A stretch of 44,168 nt of DNA from Fictibacillus phosphorivorans (GCF_023715845.1 NZ_JAMBOR010000027.1:1-44168), one strand, 5' to 3'; positions 1-8,412 are shown, counted from the first letter of the stretch. Numbers and translations are program-made. Notes: a model not told the origin generated them from the sequence alone.

Positions 1-42
1 CTTCGCGACATATTCTCGGTACTCTAAAGACTTTCTTTTCAT
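1..42 (-). CDS. Partial 5' end of an unidentified gene running off the left edge
   Basis: On the minus strand an ATG at 42-40 opens a frame of 14 codons (MKRKSLEYREYVAK) that stays open to the window edge. A GGGGA ribosome binding site lies about 10 nt upstream of the ATG. The fragment is too short to identify. It is supported only by the start codon, the ribosome binding site and the absence of a stop, so it may be chance. Confidence 0.4.
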   Translation of the reverse strand, partial: MKRKSLEYREYVAK

Positions 43-133
43 GTGGACACGTCCCCTAAATTAGTTTTGTTTAAGTATAAAGAATTCTCACAAGGATGTC
101 TCCACTTTTAAGACTAATTTAAAAAAGCTACCC

Positions 134-250
134 ATTTTGAGCGGAGATCGGGAATTTTGAGCGTAGCTCGGCGATTCTGAGCGTAACTCGAGGATACTGA
201 GCGAAAAGCGAGGTAACTTGAGCGAACGTGTAACAAATAAAAAAACACGT
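134..250. repeat. 20-bp tandem repeat array, copy A
   Basis: Units with a 20-bp period start at 134, 154, 174 and 194, each with the core TGAGCG followed by an AGCTCGG-like half. A degenerate fifth unit runs to about 234. The array ends in an ACGTGT (226-231)/ACACGT (245-250) inverted repeat. The same arrangement recurs at 5093-5170. No coding frame or CRISPR-like spacer is seen; the units abut directly. Confidence 0.75.
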
Positions 251-287
251 ACCGTAAAAAGCTTCATGAGATCTGCTTAATCCAAAA

Positions 288-321
288 AAAAGGGTGGCTG
301 ACATAGATCAGCCACCCTTTT
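288..321. terminator. Strong bidirectional hairpin
   Basis: A perfect 14-bp stem (288-301 with 308-321) has a 6-nt loop CATAGA and A/T flanks on each side, so it could terminate transcription in either direction. No complete gene ends next to it inside the window. Copy B of the neighbouring repeat ends in a comparable but weaker hairpin (5187-5213). Confidence 0.6.
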
Positions 322-424
322 GGTTCCAACTTTTTTATTTCCAACAATACCCCAGAGAAAGAGAGGCTTTCAAGCGGATAAATTTCATGTGAAAGAAAAA
401 AATAGAGGGTAAAGGAGGAAAATC

Positions 425-1285
425 ATGAGAGCAAGAATTCTTATTATTATATTTGTGATGCTTTTTGCTTTTACTAACCAGGCTTTAGCTAAGGAAAAAA
501 CAACTGAAAAGCCTGCAGAGAAAACGCCTGCTGTCGAAAAAAAGGCTGAAAAACCAAAAGTGAAAGCGGACATGAAAGGTGAAATTAAAGTTCCGAGTTC
601 GGTGCTGAATATCTCGAAAGAAAATACGTACCCTAATTCAGCGCAAGATCTCCCGTATTTGGAACCCAGCAAGTTGGCTAAAGCGATGTTAAAAACATCT
701 GATGTCCCGATCACGAACCCTGACCTGATCAGACTTCTGAATGAGTCTAGCATAAACGCTTCAAAAGTAGCATTTTGGTACCGAGCTAAAATTTACTTAG
801 GACAATGGCCGCTTTCTTATCAATCGACAGAAACTACAGTAAACTGGGAGCATCAGGAGATCAATACAAACCGCTTAGATAACCGAGGAGCAAAAGCAAC
901 AGCCAAACTATATTACAACCAGACAGCTCATAAAAAGGTGACTGGAGGGCTGACAGCTTCTATTCCAAACGCAGAAGCGGTTCAAAAGATGATGCTTATT
1001 ACAGCAGCTGAAAAATCAAAACTGCCTTTAGCGTTTCAGACAGCAGTTGGTGCGGGAACAAAGAAACCAAACGTGTATCATGTTTCTCCGAAGCAAGTCG
1101 GATACTTACACAGCTACGTTCCGGCAGTTAACGAAAGAGGAAGAGTAACGTATGGTGAAGTGTACATTGTATTAAAAGGCGGAAAAAGAGAAATCGTCAT
1201 TCAAAACGTAACGCAACAGGGAATTGGGGCTTGGATTCCAGTTCAAGATCACGTTTCACTCCGTTTTCATACGAGCAACATGTAA
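425..1285 (+). CDS. yfkD: YfkD-like exported protein
   Basis: This 286-residue protein matches the B. subtilis YfkD family in length, N-terminal architecture and position next to yfkAB. A Sec signal peptide covers about residues 1-22 (hydrophobic core LIIIFVMLFAF, cleavage after ALA). It is followed by a Lys/Pro/Glu-rich linker to about residue 55 and then a mixed alpha/beta domain without cysteines. The molecular function of the family is not known to me; it is presumably exported or wall-associated. The start has a strong AAAGGAGG site 7 nt upstream. A hairpin terminator follows directly. The family call rests on recognition and context rather than a catalytic motif. Confidence 0.75.
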   Translation: MRARILIIIFVMLFAFTNQALAKEKTTEKPAEKTPAVEKKAEKPKVKADMKGEIKVPSSVLNISKENTYPNSAQDLPYLEPSKLAKAMLKTSDVPITNPDLIRLLNESSINASKVAFWYRAKIYLGQWPLSYQSTETTVNWEHQEINTNRLDNRGAKATAKLYYNQTAHKKVTGGLTASIPNAEAVQKMMLITAAEKSKLPLAFQTAVGAGTKKPNVYHVSPKQVGYLHSYVPAVNERGRVTYGEVYIVLKGGKREIVIQNVTQQGIGAWIPVQDHVSLRFHTSNM

Positions 1286-1317
1286 AAAAGGACAGCGTCT
1301 TAAAGGCTGTCCTTTTT
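1285..1317 (+). terminator. Terminator after yfkD
   Basis: A 12-bp perfect stem (1285-1296 with 1306-1317) is flanked by A- and T-runs directly after the yfkD stop. The tail also serves the convergent HxlR gene. Confidence 0.85.
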
Positions 1318-1338
1318 CTTATACAAATTATACAAAGC

Positions 1339-1656
1339 TTAACAATGATCGACCCATTGTTCGCTCCAATCTTGAATAGCATTAATGATTGACTTTAATG
1401 AATTCCCTTTTTCCGTAAGTGAATATTCGATTCGTACAGGAGTTTCCGGATAGACGTTGCGCTTTACGATTCCAACTGATTCTAATTCCTTCATACGTTC
1501 CGTTAACATACGGTCACTCATCTCAGGAATTTGAGATTTAATATCTTTAAAACGTTTAGGGCCATCCATTAACACTCGAATGATGAGTCCTGTCCATTTT
1601 TTTCCGATTATATCCATAGCAACTTCATATTTCGGACACATTGTGCTGTAATCCAT
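1339..1656 (-). CDS. HxlR-family (MarR-like) winged-helix regulator
   Basis: This 105-residue DNA-binding repressor or activator belongs to the HxlR/YodB family. The diagnostic N-terminal CPKYEVAMDIIGKKW segment is present, followed by helix-turn-helix and wing segments (residues about 30-85, including MSDRMLTERMKELE). A cysteine at residue 7 sits in the CP motif equivalent to the redox-sensing Cys6 of YodB, so thiol or quinone sensing is plausible but inferred. The ATG at 1656 is chosen because AGAGG lies 8 nt upstream; a GTG three codons earlier overlaps that site. No target operon is obvious among its neighbours. Confidence 0.85.
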   Translation of the reverse strand: MDYSTMCPKYEVAMDIIGKKWTGLIIRVLMDGPKRFKDIKSQIPEMSDRMLTERMKELESVGIVKRNVYPETPVRIEYSLTEKGNSLKSIINAIQDWSEQWVDHC

Positions 1657-1757
1657 ATCATTCACCTCTATATGCAGAGCTTAAGCTACAGTTTAATATT
1701 TGCCTTTTATTATACGTTTTAAACTTACTTTTGTAAAGTTTATAACTTTTTGCCACT

Positions 1758-2876
1758 TTAAAGCTTTGCTGTCCTACTGGAAAAATCCATATCTTGATAA
1801 TAAGAATGTTTTACTAGAACGTTCGGTCCAAGACACTTAACAGCGGGGCAGTGGCACCCAAGTTCTTTAGCAAGCTTTGAACGGTTCCAATTTTCATAAG
1901 CATCAAGCAGGCTTGTATCTTTAATATTCCCAAGTGCAGGAGCATCACCGAAATCAGTAACGATAATATTTCCATCGAACAGATTTATATTTAAACGAGA
2001 TCTTCCGTCAGGATCATTTCTAACCGTTACATTCTCTTCTTTCTGAAGTCTTCTTAACAATTGGAGGTCTTCCGTGTTGTCAGAGCACGCATAAAAAGGC
2101 AAAGTTCCAAACAACATCCATGTCTTTTTATCTCTGATATCTAAAAGCCTATGAATGCTTTCCCTCATTTCATCAAGGCTGATCGTTTCTAGCGTGCTTG
2201 CAAAATCACTTGGGTACATCGGATGGATTTCATGTCGCTGACAGCCCATTTCAAGGATATGTTTGTGTATGTCTTCTAAGTAAGGGACGGTCTTTTTGTT
2301 TAGCATGGTTTCAGCAGATACCATAACACCTGCTTTTGTAAGAGCACGTGCATTCTCAGTAAGCCGTGAAAAATAAGATTCTCTTTGCGCGAGTGTTGGC
2401 TTCTTCTCCATCATGGCAAAACCAGTCTCAGAAAACTCCTCCAGTGTACCCCAGTTGTGGGAGATATGAAGTACATCTAGGTAGGGAATAATCTTCTCAT
2501 AACGCGCTAAATCTAAGGTTAAATTTGAATTAATCTGTGTACGGGCACCGCGTTCTCTCGCGTATTTTAAAAGAGGAACGACATAGTTGTTAATGGATTT
2601 CATAGACAGCATAGGCTCTCCGCCCGTAATACTAAACGCTCTTAATTGAGGAATTTCATCTAGCCTTTTTATGACCAGTTCTAGTGGGAGTGGTTCAGGG
2701 TCTTTTGTTTGTAAGGTATACCCTACGGCACAATGCGCACAACGCATGTTACAGAGTGTGGTAGTAGTAATTTCTATATTAGACAGCTGCATTCTTTGGT
2801 GGTCTTCAATATCTAAATAGGCTTCCCATGGATCATAGTCTGGGGTTATCGCTTTTAAAGGTGTTTTTGTAACCAT
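1758..2876 (-). CDS. yfkAB: Radical SAM/CxCxxxxC motif protein YfkAB
   Basis: This 372-residue radical S-adenosylmethionine protein carries the 4Fe-4S motif CNMRCAHC (Cys42, Cys46, Cys49). A GGEP motif (ITGGEPMLS) follows for SAM binding, and a C-terminal CHCPAVKC (Cys341, Cys343, Cys348) gives the CxCxxxxC signature of the YfkAB family and suggests an auxiliary Fe-S site. The substrate is unknown. In the original B. subtilis annotation the gene was split as yfkA and yfkB; here it is one intact frame. Its upstream region (2877-3028) is shared with the divergent SE1561-type gene. Confidence 0.9.
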   Translation of the reverse strand: MVTKTPLKAITPDYDPWEAYLDIEDHQRMQLSNIEITTTTLCNMRCAHCAVGYTLQTKDPEPLPLELVIKRLDEIPQLRAFSITGGEPMLSMKSINNYVVPLLKYARERGARTQINSNLTLDLARYEKIIPYLDVLHISHNWGTLEEFSETGFAMMEKKPTLAQRESYFSRLTENARALTKAGVMVSAETMLNKKTVPYLEDIHKHILEMGCQRHEIHPMYPSDFASTLETISLDEMRESIHRLLDIRDKKTWMLFGTLPFYACSDNTEDLQLLRRLQKEENVTVRNDPDGRSRLNINLFDGNIIVTDFGDAPALGNIKDTSLLDAYENWNRSKLAKELGCHCPAVKCLGPNVLVKHSYYQDMDFSSRTAKL

Positions 2877-3028
2877 TATAAAATCTCCTTCATGCCAAAA
2901 TGGACAATACTTATCTTAACTGAACAATTGGGAAAGAAAAAGGGTAAACTTAAGTCAAAAGCCTAATCTAATATTGGCAAAAGCGTCTGACCTTGTTAAA
3001 GTAGTATGGATGGAAAGGAGAGATCAAC

Positions 3029-3220
3029 ATGGGTAACTCTATTCAGGATAAATCCTCTCAAAAAGAATATATTAAAAATCGCATTGATTTATTAGTTGAT
3101 GTTCTGGATTCTATAGATGCTGAAACAGCCGGAATTGATGAGATTGACAAGATCATCTCAATGCTCGACGAACTTGAAGAGAAGTGTAAGCAATTTCGTC
3201 ACGACTGGGAAGGAAAATAA
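3029..3220 (+). CDS. SE1561-family small protein
   Basis: This 63-residue acidic, probably helical protein opens with MGNSIQDKSSQKEYIKNRI. That resembles the SE1561 family of short Firmicute proteins, which is of unknown function. The second half is heptad-like (IDEIDKIISMLDELEEK), suggesting a small coiled coil. A GGAAAGGAGAG ribosome binding site precedes the ATG. It is transcribed divergently from yfkAB and ends in its own terminator, so it looks monocistronic. Confidence 0.75.
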   Translation: MGNSIQDKSSQKEYIKNRIDLLVDVLDSIDAETAGIDEIDKIISMLDELEEKCKQFRHDWEGK

Positions 3221-3225
3221 GTGTG

Positions 3226-3259
3226 AAATCCGTTTCTTTATAAAGGAACGGATTTTTTT
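3226..3259 (+). terminator. Terminator after the SE1561-type gene
   Basis: The inverted repeat AAATCCGTT / AACGGATTT is followed by a T-run. A TATAAT element sits just downstream (3271-3276), consistent with a new transcription unit starting for the fumarase gene, although no good -35 is visible. Confidence 0.8.
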
Positions 3260-3334
3260 GTTATATTTGTTATAATAGAAGCATGAATATTGATTACGCT
3301 TACACAAGCCAAGTCATAAAGGGGTAGTGGAGAG

Positions 3335-4882
3335 ATGGAAAAATTTCAGGAAAGCATGTATAAACTGATCGTAGAAACATCAACTAAATTGCCAAAAGAC
3401 GTTCGCCGTGCCATCCTTGCAGCAAAGTTGAAAGAAAATGCAGGGACGCGTGCCGCAATGTCTTTAGATACCATTACAGATAATATTTTAAAAGCTGACG
3501 AGAATGTATCACCGATCTGCCAGGATACAGGACTTCCTACGTTTAAAATAAAAGTTCCAGTAGGTGTGAATCAGATAGAGATGAAAAAAGCGATCCGCGC
3601 TGCTATTGCGGAAGCAACAAAAGACACGAAGCTTCGCCCAAACTCTGTTGATTCCATAACTGGAGATAACAGTGGAGATAATTTAGGTGATGGGACACCT
3701 GTTATCAAGTTTGAGCAATGGGAAGAAGATTATATCGATGCTCGTCTTATTCTTAAAGGCGGCGGATGTGAAAATAAGAATATCCAGTACAGTCTGCCTG
3801 CTGAATTAGAAGGTTTAGGACGGGCGGGACGTGACCTAGATGGTATCCGTAAATGCATCATGCACTCGGTTTATCAAGCACAGGGACAAGGATGCAGTGC
3901 TGGATTTATTGGTGTAGGAATCGGGGGAGACCGAACTTCTGGATATGAACTAGCTAAAGAAATGCTGTTCCGCTCCGTAGATGATGTTAATCCGAATGAA
4001 AACCTTCGTAAACTTGAAGAGTATGTGATGGAGAATGCTAACAAACTCGGTATCGGAACGATGGGATTCGGTGGAGAAACGACACTTTTAGGTTGTAAAA
4101 TCGGTGTGATCAACCGTATTCCGGCCAGCTTCTTTGTATCTGTTGCCTATAACTGCTGGGCATATCGCCGGTTAGGTGTAAAACTGAACGCTGAAACGGG
4201 TGAGATCCAAGAATGGCTGTATCAAGAAGGCGAAGAGATCGATTTTACAAAAGCAGATAAAGAAGCAGCTGCGGCTCTTGAGCATCAAGAAGAGAAAACG
4301 AGAAGCATTACTTTAGAAGCTCCTATTACGGAAGAACAGATTCGTGAGTTAAAAGTTGGAGATGTTGTGACAATCAACGGTATGATGCACACTGGACGCG
4401 ATGCGATCCATAAGTATCTCATGGATAACCCTGCTCCGATCGATTTGAATGGCCAGATCATCTATCATTGCGGGCCAGTTATGGCAAAAGATGCAGAAGG
4501 AAACTGGGAAGTAAAAGCTGCTGGACCCACGACAAGTATTCGTGAAGAGCCTTATCAAGGTGATATCATGAAGAAATTTGGTATCCGTGCTGTTATCGGT
4601 AAAGGTGGTATGGGGCCAAAAACATTAGCTGCTCTTAAAGAACACGGCGGTGTTTATTTAAACGCAATAGGCGGCGCAGCACAGTATTATGCGGAATGTA
4701 TGGAAAAGGTCGAAGGGGTCGATCTGATGGAATTTGGTATTCCAGAAGCGATGTGGCATATCCGTGTTAACGGGTTTACAGCTGTCGTAACGATGGATTC
4801 TCACGGAAACAGTCTCCACGAGCATGTTGAGAAGTCATCTTTACAGAAGCTAGAGCAATTTAAAGATCCGGTTTTTAAATAA
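3335..4882 (+). CDS. Class I fumarate hydratase (iron-sulfur, fused alpha and beta domains)
   Basis: This 515-residue enzyme interconverts fumarate and L-malate in the TCA cycle. The N-terminal tartrate/fumarate dehydratase alpha domain spans residues about 10-285. The C-terminal beta (swivel) domain spans about 325-500 and includes GKGGMGPKT and the IGGAAQYYAE segment. Probable 4Fe-4S ligands are Cys62 (SPICQDTG), Cys187 (GQGCSAGF) and Cys273 (YNCWAYRR). B. subtilis uses the unrelated class II FumC, whereas class I enzymes occur in other Bacillaceae. The cluster would make the enzyme sensitive to superoxide. The start follows a GTAGTGGAGAG site. It appears to be a single-gene unit bounded by terminators. 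Confidence 0.93.
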   Translation: MEKFQESMYKLIVETSTKLPKDVRRAILAAKLKENAGTRAAMSLDTITDNILKADENVSPICQDTGLPTFKIKVPVGVNQIEMKKAIRAAIAEATKDTKLRPNSVDSITGDNSGDNLGDGTPVIKFEQWEEDYIDARLILKGGGCENKNIQYSLPAELEGLGRAGRDLDGIRKCIMHSVYQAQGQGCSAGFIGVGIGGDRTSGYELAKEMLFRSVDDVNPNENLRKLEEYVMENANKLGIGTMGFGGETTLLGCKIGVINRIPASFFVSVAYNCWAYRRLGVKLNAETGEIQEWLYQEGEEIDFTKADKEAAAALEHQEEKTRSITLEAPITEEQIRELKVGDVVTINGMMHTGRDAIHKYLMDNPAPIDLNGQIIYHCGPVMAKDAEGNWEVKAAGPTTSIREEPYQGDIMKKFGIRAVIGKGGMGPKTLAALKEHGGVYLNAIGGAAQYYAECMEKVEGVDLMEFGIPEAMWHIRVNGFTAVVTMDSHGNSLHEHVEKSSLQKLEQFKDPVFK

Positions 4883-4895
4883 GTTTGTTTTTTAA

Positions 4896-4945
4896 AGGGC
4901 TGACTCAAAACTGTGTAATAACTTTTGAGTTTGAGCCCTCTTTTT
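4896..4945 (+). terminator. Terminator after the fumarase gene
   Basis: A long two-part stem (AGGGCT and ACTCAAAA pairing with TTTTGAGT and AGCCCT) is followed by TCTTTTT. Confidence 0.85.
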
Positions 4946-5092
4946 ATATAGAAAAAGGGATGTTTTGATGAATCAAAATTTGTAAGATAATCTAAGCAAA
5001 TGGACTGCCGATCCAAGCTGTATTTTGCTTTAAGTAAGACTCGAGTTATGGCCGTTTTGCGCGAAAAGCCACCCACTCTGGGGAAGATAAGG

Positions 5093-5170
5093 GATTTTAC
5101 GCGTAGCTCGGCAATTCTGCATGTAAATCGATGATTCTGCGCGAACGTGTAACAGAATAAAAAATACGTA
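5093..5170. repeat. 20-bp tandem repeat array, copy B
   Basis: Three 20-bp units start at 5093, 5113 and 5133, sharing the GCGTAGCTCGGC and ATTCTGCGCGAACGTGT cores with copy A (134-250). The end again carries ACGTGT...ATACGT. The C-to-T change in the 3' arm relative to copy A would keep a G-U pair in RNA on this strand. Both copies lie about 150-180 bp upstream of a gene for an exported protein. Confidence 0.7.
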
Positions 5171-5245
5171 GATCTTTTGATCCAAAAAAAGGAATGCTGA
5201 ATTTGGTCCTTTTCAATAATTCTTAGGGTTTCCTTAATATCCCTA

Positions 5246-5274
5246 GCATGGTTTTGGCTATTCAAAACACAATA
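5246..5274 (+). promoter_or_regulatory. Possible sigma-G promoter of pdaA
   Basis: GCATG, a 17-bp spacer and CACAATA resemble the forespore sigma-G consensus (GMATR, 17-18 bp, CATNNTA) with one mismatch at the third -10 base. pdaA is forespore-expressed in B. subtilis, which supports the assignment. It is inferred from motif and family only. Confidence 0.45.
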
Positions 5275-5309
5275 AAGGTATAGGTTGTCGTTTGAAGGAG
5301 GAAGTTTTT

Positions 5310-6122
5310 ATGAAAATCAACCGGCTCCTGTGCCTGATTTTGGTTTCCATCTTATTTTTCGCCCAATCACATGAGATTTATGCCGCACGAGGTGTATCGA
5401 ATCAAAAGCTGGAATGGTTTTTTGAAAAAAAGGGGAATGAAAGACAACCGACCACAGATTCGAGATATCTTCCACTCATTGATAAATACGACAGTCTTTT
5501 TCTAGGGGACCCAACCAAGAAAGACATCTATTTAACGTTTGATAATGGATATGAAAATGGATATACAGATAATGTGCTGGATGTATTGAAACGTAAGAAA
5601 GTTCCTGCTGCCTTTTTTGTAACCGGACAATTTATGAAAACTCACCCTCACCTAATAAAAAGAATGGCTGAAGAAGGGCATATCGTTGGGAACCATTCGT
5701 ATCATCATCCAGATCTAACACAGGTTTCTGACTCGCGATTTAAAAATGAATTAGAAAAAGTAAAGCTGAGATATACGGAACTAACCGGTAGAACAGATAT
5801 GCACTATCTGCGTCCGCCAAGAGGCGTTTTCAGTGAGAGAACGATCAAGCTTGCAAAAGAAGAAGGCTACACTCATGTGTTTTGGTCACTTGCATTTCTC
5901 GATTGGGAAACCAACAAACAGCGTGGTTGGAAGTATTCCTACAACCAGATTATGAAACAAATCCATCCCGGCTGTATCCTTCTACTGCATACCGTTTCAA
6001 AAGACAACTCGGATGCATTGGAGAAAACGATAGAAGATCTCCAAAAAAGAGGCTATACTTTTAAAAGCCTTGATGACTTACAGATGAAAGAATCTGCACC
6101 TCCCGTATTATTTAATCCTTAA
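5310..6122 (+). CDS. pdaA: Delta-lactam-biosynthetic de-N-acetylase PdaA
   Basis: This 270-residue polysaccharide deacetylase (NodB fold) removes N-acetyl groups from muramic acid, a step toward the muramic-delta-lactam of spore cortex peptidoglycan. A signal peptide covers residues 1-25 (core CLILVSILFFA, ending YAA). The catalytic motif TFDNGYENGYT, the metal-binding GNHSYHHPD and the RPPRGVFSE motif are all present. The ATG at 5310 is used because AAGGAGGAAG lies 6-9 nt upstream; the in-frame TTG upstream lies before that site. Its position directly before rlmCD matches the B. subtilis yfjS-yfjO neighbourhood. A terminator follows. Confidence 0.93.
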   Translation: MKINRLLCLILVSILFFAQSHEIYAARGVSNQKLEWFFEKKGNERQPTTDSRYLPLIDKYDSLFLGDPTKKDIYLTFDNGYENGYTDNVLDVLKRKKVPAAFFVTGQFMKTHPHLIKRMAEEGHIVGNHSYHHPDLTQVSDSRFKNELEKVKLRYTELTGRTDMHYLRPPRGVFSERTIKLAKEEGYTHVFWSLAFLDWETNKQRGWKYSYNQIMKQIHPGCILLLHTVSKDNSDALEKTIEDLQKRGYTFKSLDDLQMKESAPPVLFNP

Positions 6123-6127
6123 ACAGT

Positions 6128-6158
6128 GCCTTTGTAACGATACAAAGGCGCTTTTTTT
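6128..6158 (+). terminator. Terminator after pdaA
   Basis: The stem GCCTTTGT/ACAAAGGC (8 bp) is followed by GC and a run of seven T. Confidence 0.9.
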
Positions 6159-6169
6159 ATGTGGATGAG

Positions 6170-6198
6170 TTGGTAGAAGACGTTCGTTTCGTCTACAA
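6170..6198 (+). promoter_or_regulatory. Sigma-A promoter of rlmCD
   Basis: TTGGTA (6170-6175), a 17-bp spacer and TACAAT (6193-6198) lie about 30 bp before the coding start, just downstream of the pdaA terminator. Confidence 0.6.
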
Positions 6199-6229
6199 TA
6201 AGAAAAGCAACTTCTTAGTGAAGAAATGA

Positions 6230-7627
6230 GTGAAAAAATTGAAGAATACAAAGCAAGTCAATCCAATCATGAAAATGGGTCAGACCATTCCTCTTTTAAT
6301 CAAACGGCTAGGAATCAATGGAGAAGGAATCGGGTTTTATAAACGCCAGGTCGTTTTCGTTCCTGGTGCTCTTCCAGGTGAAGAGATTCAGGCTGAAATC
6401 ACAAGAGTGTTCCCTAACCGAGCAGAGGGCAAAATCAAAAAGATTAAAACGAAGTCTAAAAATCGGACGACTCCTCCATGCCCGATTTATGAGGAGTGCG
6501 GAGGATGCCAGCTTCAGCATTTGGCATATCCGTCACAGTTAAAAGAAAAAAGGGATATCGTTGCTCAAGCCTTTGAGCGTTATACCAAAATTTCTAAGGA
6601 CAAACTCCCTTTAGAAAAAACAATAGGAATGAAAGAACCCTGGTATTACCGGAATAAGAGCCAGTTCCAAGTCGGCAAGATCAAGGACACAGTCATTGCA
6701 GGTCTCTACAGCAGTAATTCCCATCAATTAATCAATATTGATCATTGTTTGGTTCAGCACGAGGATACCAACATCGTAACCAACAAAGTAAAACAGATCA
6801 TACGAGATCTTAATATTCCTGTATATAACGAAAGAAAACGTACAGGAAGTATTAGAACAATTGTTGTACGTACCGCTTTTCGTACCGATCAAATCCAACT
6901 GGTTCTTGTTACAGCGAAAGAAGCCTTTCCGAAAAAAGAGCTTTTTATCGCAGAAGTTAAAAAGCGTCTTCCACAAGTAACCTCGTTTGTTCAAAATATA
7001 AACGAAGAAAAGACATCATTAATTTTTGGAGAACAAACAGAAGGTGTTTACGGTAAAGATACGATTACAGAACATTTAGGAGACCTAAGCTTCGAACTGT
7101 CTGCACGTGCATTTTTCCAATTAAATCCTCAGCAGACTGTAAAACTTTATGAAGAAGTAAAGAAACAAGCGAAACTGAGTGGTAAAGAAAAGGTCGTAGA
7201 TGCTTATTGTGGTTCAGGAACCATTGGAATGTGGCTAGCAGACGGTGCTAAAGAAGTAAGAGGAATGGACATTATTAAAGAATCAATTATTGATGCGAGA
7301 AAGAATGCCGAAAAACATGAAATCACGAATACGCAGTACGAAACAGGCAAAGCTGAAAAGCTGCTTCCTAAATGGTTAAAAGAAGGATGGCACCCAGATG
7401 TGGTCGTTGTAGATCCGCCGAGAACTGGCTGTGATCAAGCATTTTTAGAAACGGTAGTCAAAATTAAACCAAAGCGGATGGTCTATGTTTCATGCAATCC
7501 GTCAACTTTAGCAAAAGATGTCCACATGTTGATAAGTAATGGATTTGAAGTTGAAAAGGTAACGCCTGTGGATATGTTTCCGCAAACGGCACAAGTAGAA
7601 GCCGTTTGTACGTTAGTTTTAAAATAA
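6230..7627 (+). CDS. rlmCD: 23S rRNA (uracil-5-)-methyltransferase RlmCD
   Basis: This 465-residue SAM-dependent enzyme belongs to the TrmA/RlmD family. In B. subtilis the corresponding protein makes both m5U747 and m5U1939 in 23S rRNA. An N-terminal TRAM RNA-binding domain spans residues about 16-75. The Fe-S ligands are Cys84, Cys90, Cys93 and Cys173. The SAM motif [10 protein letters not shown] starts at residue 324, followed by DPPRTGC (395-401) and the catalytic nucleophile Cys422 in VSCNPSTLA. The start is uncertain: the GTG at 6230 gives the longest frame but has only a weak ribosome binding site, and ATGs at 6269 or 6275 would still keep the TRAM domain nearly whole. Confidence 0.92.
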   Translation: MKKLKNTKQVNPIMKMGQTIPLLIKRLGINGEGIGFYKRQVVFVPGALPGEEIQAEITRVFPNRAEGKIKKIKTKSKNRTTPPCPIYEECGGCQLQHLAYPSQLKEKRDIVAQAFERYTKISKDKLPLEKTIGMKEPWYYRNKSQFQVGKIKDTVIAGLYSSNSHQLINIDHCLVQHEDTNIVTNKVKQIIRDLNIPVYNERKRTGSIRTIVVRTAFRTDQIQLVLVTAKEAFPKKELFIAEVKKRLPQVTSFVQNINEEKTSLIFGEQTEGVYGKDTITEHLGDLSFELSARAFFQLNPQQTVKLYEEVKKQAKLSGKEKVVDAYCGSGTIGMWLADGAKEVRGMDIIKESIIDARKNAEKHEITNTQYETGKAEKLLPKWLKEGWHPDVVVVDPPRTGCDQAFLETVVKIKPKRMVYVSCNPSTLAKDVHMLISNGFEVEKVTPVDMFPQTAQVEAVCTLVLK

Positions 7628-7653
7628 TCAGGCAGAGAAGGGGGAATTTCCTT

Positions 7654-8217
7654 ATGACTTCAGAAAAGGAAAAGATGATTAACGGTGAAATGTACTGGCC
7701 GACTGATCCACAATTAGAGAAAGAGCGTTTGGAAGCCAGAAAGTTAACAAGGTTGTATAATGCTACGCTTGAGGACGAGGCTGAAACAAGGAGAAAACTC
7801 ATAAAAGAACTATTTGGTACAACGGGAGAAAACTTTGGAATAGAACCTAATTTTAGATGTGATTATGGGTACAACATCCATGTTGGGGAAAACTTCTACG
7901 CAAACTTTGATTGTACAATCTTAGACGTGTGTGAAGTCCGATTTGGGGATAATTGCATGCTTGCACCCGGTGTCCACATCTATACGGCCACGCATCCATT
8001 AGATCCACACGAACGAAACTCGGGTAAGGAATATGGGAAGCCTGTTAGTTTTGGAAACAACGTGTGGATTGGAGGCGGTGCAATTATTAATCCAGGTGTG
8101 ACAATTGGTAATAATGCTGTCATTGCTTCAGGAGCAGTTGTCACTAAAGATGTACCCGATCATGTTGTTGTGGGTGGAAATCCAGGAAAAATCATAAAAG
8201 AGCTTTCAGTAAAATAA
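7654..8217 (+). CDS. maa: Maltose/galactoside-type O-acetyltransferase
   Basis: This 187-residue acetyl-CoA-dependent sugar O-acetyltransferase has an N-terminal maltose-acetyltransferase segment ([16 protein letters not shown] onward). It is followed by a left-handed parallel beta-helix with hexapeptide repeats ([17 protein letters not shown]). The catalytic His lies in the [14 protein letters not shown] segment. It forms a trimer in the family. The ATG at 7654 is chosen because AAGGGGGAA lies about 8 nt upstream; longer frames start inside rlmCD. The physiological substrate is not certain. Confidence 0.9.
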   Translation: MTSEKEKMINGEMYWPTDPQLEKERLEARKLTRLYNATLEDEAETRRKLIKELFGTTGENFGIEPNFRCDYGYNIHVGENFYANFDCTILDVCEVRFGDNCMLAPGVHIYTATHPLDPHERNSGKEYGKPVSFGNNVWIGGGAIINPGVTIGNNAVIASGAVVTKDVPDHVVVGGNPGKIIKELSVK

Positions 8218-8253
8218 TAATTTTACTGCTTTTAAAATTCTGATATATACACA

Positions 8254-8391
8254 CTATTCACAGGCTTTTCCACAGAAAATGTGCATAACCCCTAACTTTT
8301 GCACAGATTTGCACAGAAACATTCGGTTCATTAAATAATATATCCACAAAATAAACAGGGCTGTGGATATCTTTATCCACAGTTATCCACC
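8254..8391. promoter_or_regulatory. DnaA-box cluster
   Basis: Sites compared with TTATNCACA: 8254-8262 CTATTCACA, 8266-8274 TTTTCCACA, 8280-8288 (minus) TTATGCACA, 8297-8305 TTTTGCACA, 8340-8348 ATATCCACA, 8362-8370 (minus) ATATCCACA, 8373-8381 TTATCCACA and 8383-8391 TTATCCACC. A weaker ATTTGCACA is at 8307-8315. DnaA binding is inferred from the motif. The cluster could titrate DnaA, reload it or regulate a nearby gene. Confidence 0.6.
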
Positions 8392-8412
8392 TGTAAAAAA
8401 ATCTTATATCAA

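Larger units (their letters stand above)
43..424. other. Intergenic region with 20-bp tandem repeats and a long hairpin
   Basis: There is no credible gene in this 380-bp stretch between the left-edge fragment and yfkD. It contains four to five 20-bp tandem units (134-234), a small ACGTGT/ACACGT hairpin (226-250) and a 14-bp perfect hairpin (288-321). The last 100 bp, including a strong AAAGGAGG site at 412-419, form the 5' region of the next gene. Confidence 0.7.
4946..5309. other. Intergenic region with repeat copy B and the pdaA promoter region
   Basis: No gene is supported in this 360-bp stretch. It contains a TTTTGAT/ATCAAAA palindrome near 4965-4980, then the 20-bp repeat array copy B (5093-5170), a hairpin AAAAGGA/TCCTTTT (5187-5213) and a possible sigma-G promoter (5246-5274). 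A long minus-strand frame crossing the region runs through the repeats and has no family resemblance. Confidence 0.7.

Noticed and set aside
134-250. Possible CRISPR array from repeated ~20-bp units
   Set aside because: The units are directly abutting and degenerate with no unique spacers, and no cas genes are present. The same applies to 30953-31057.
4801-5265. Minus-strand frame of 154 codons
   Set aside because: It crosses the fumarase 3' end, a terminator and the 20-bp repeats, with no ribosome binding site and no protein family features.
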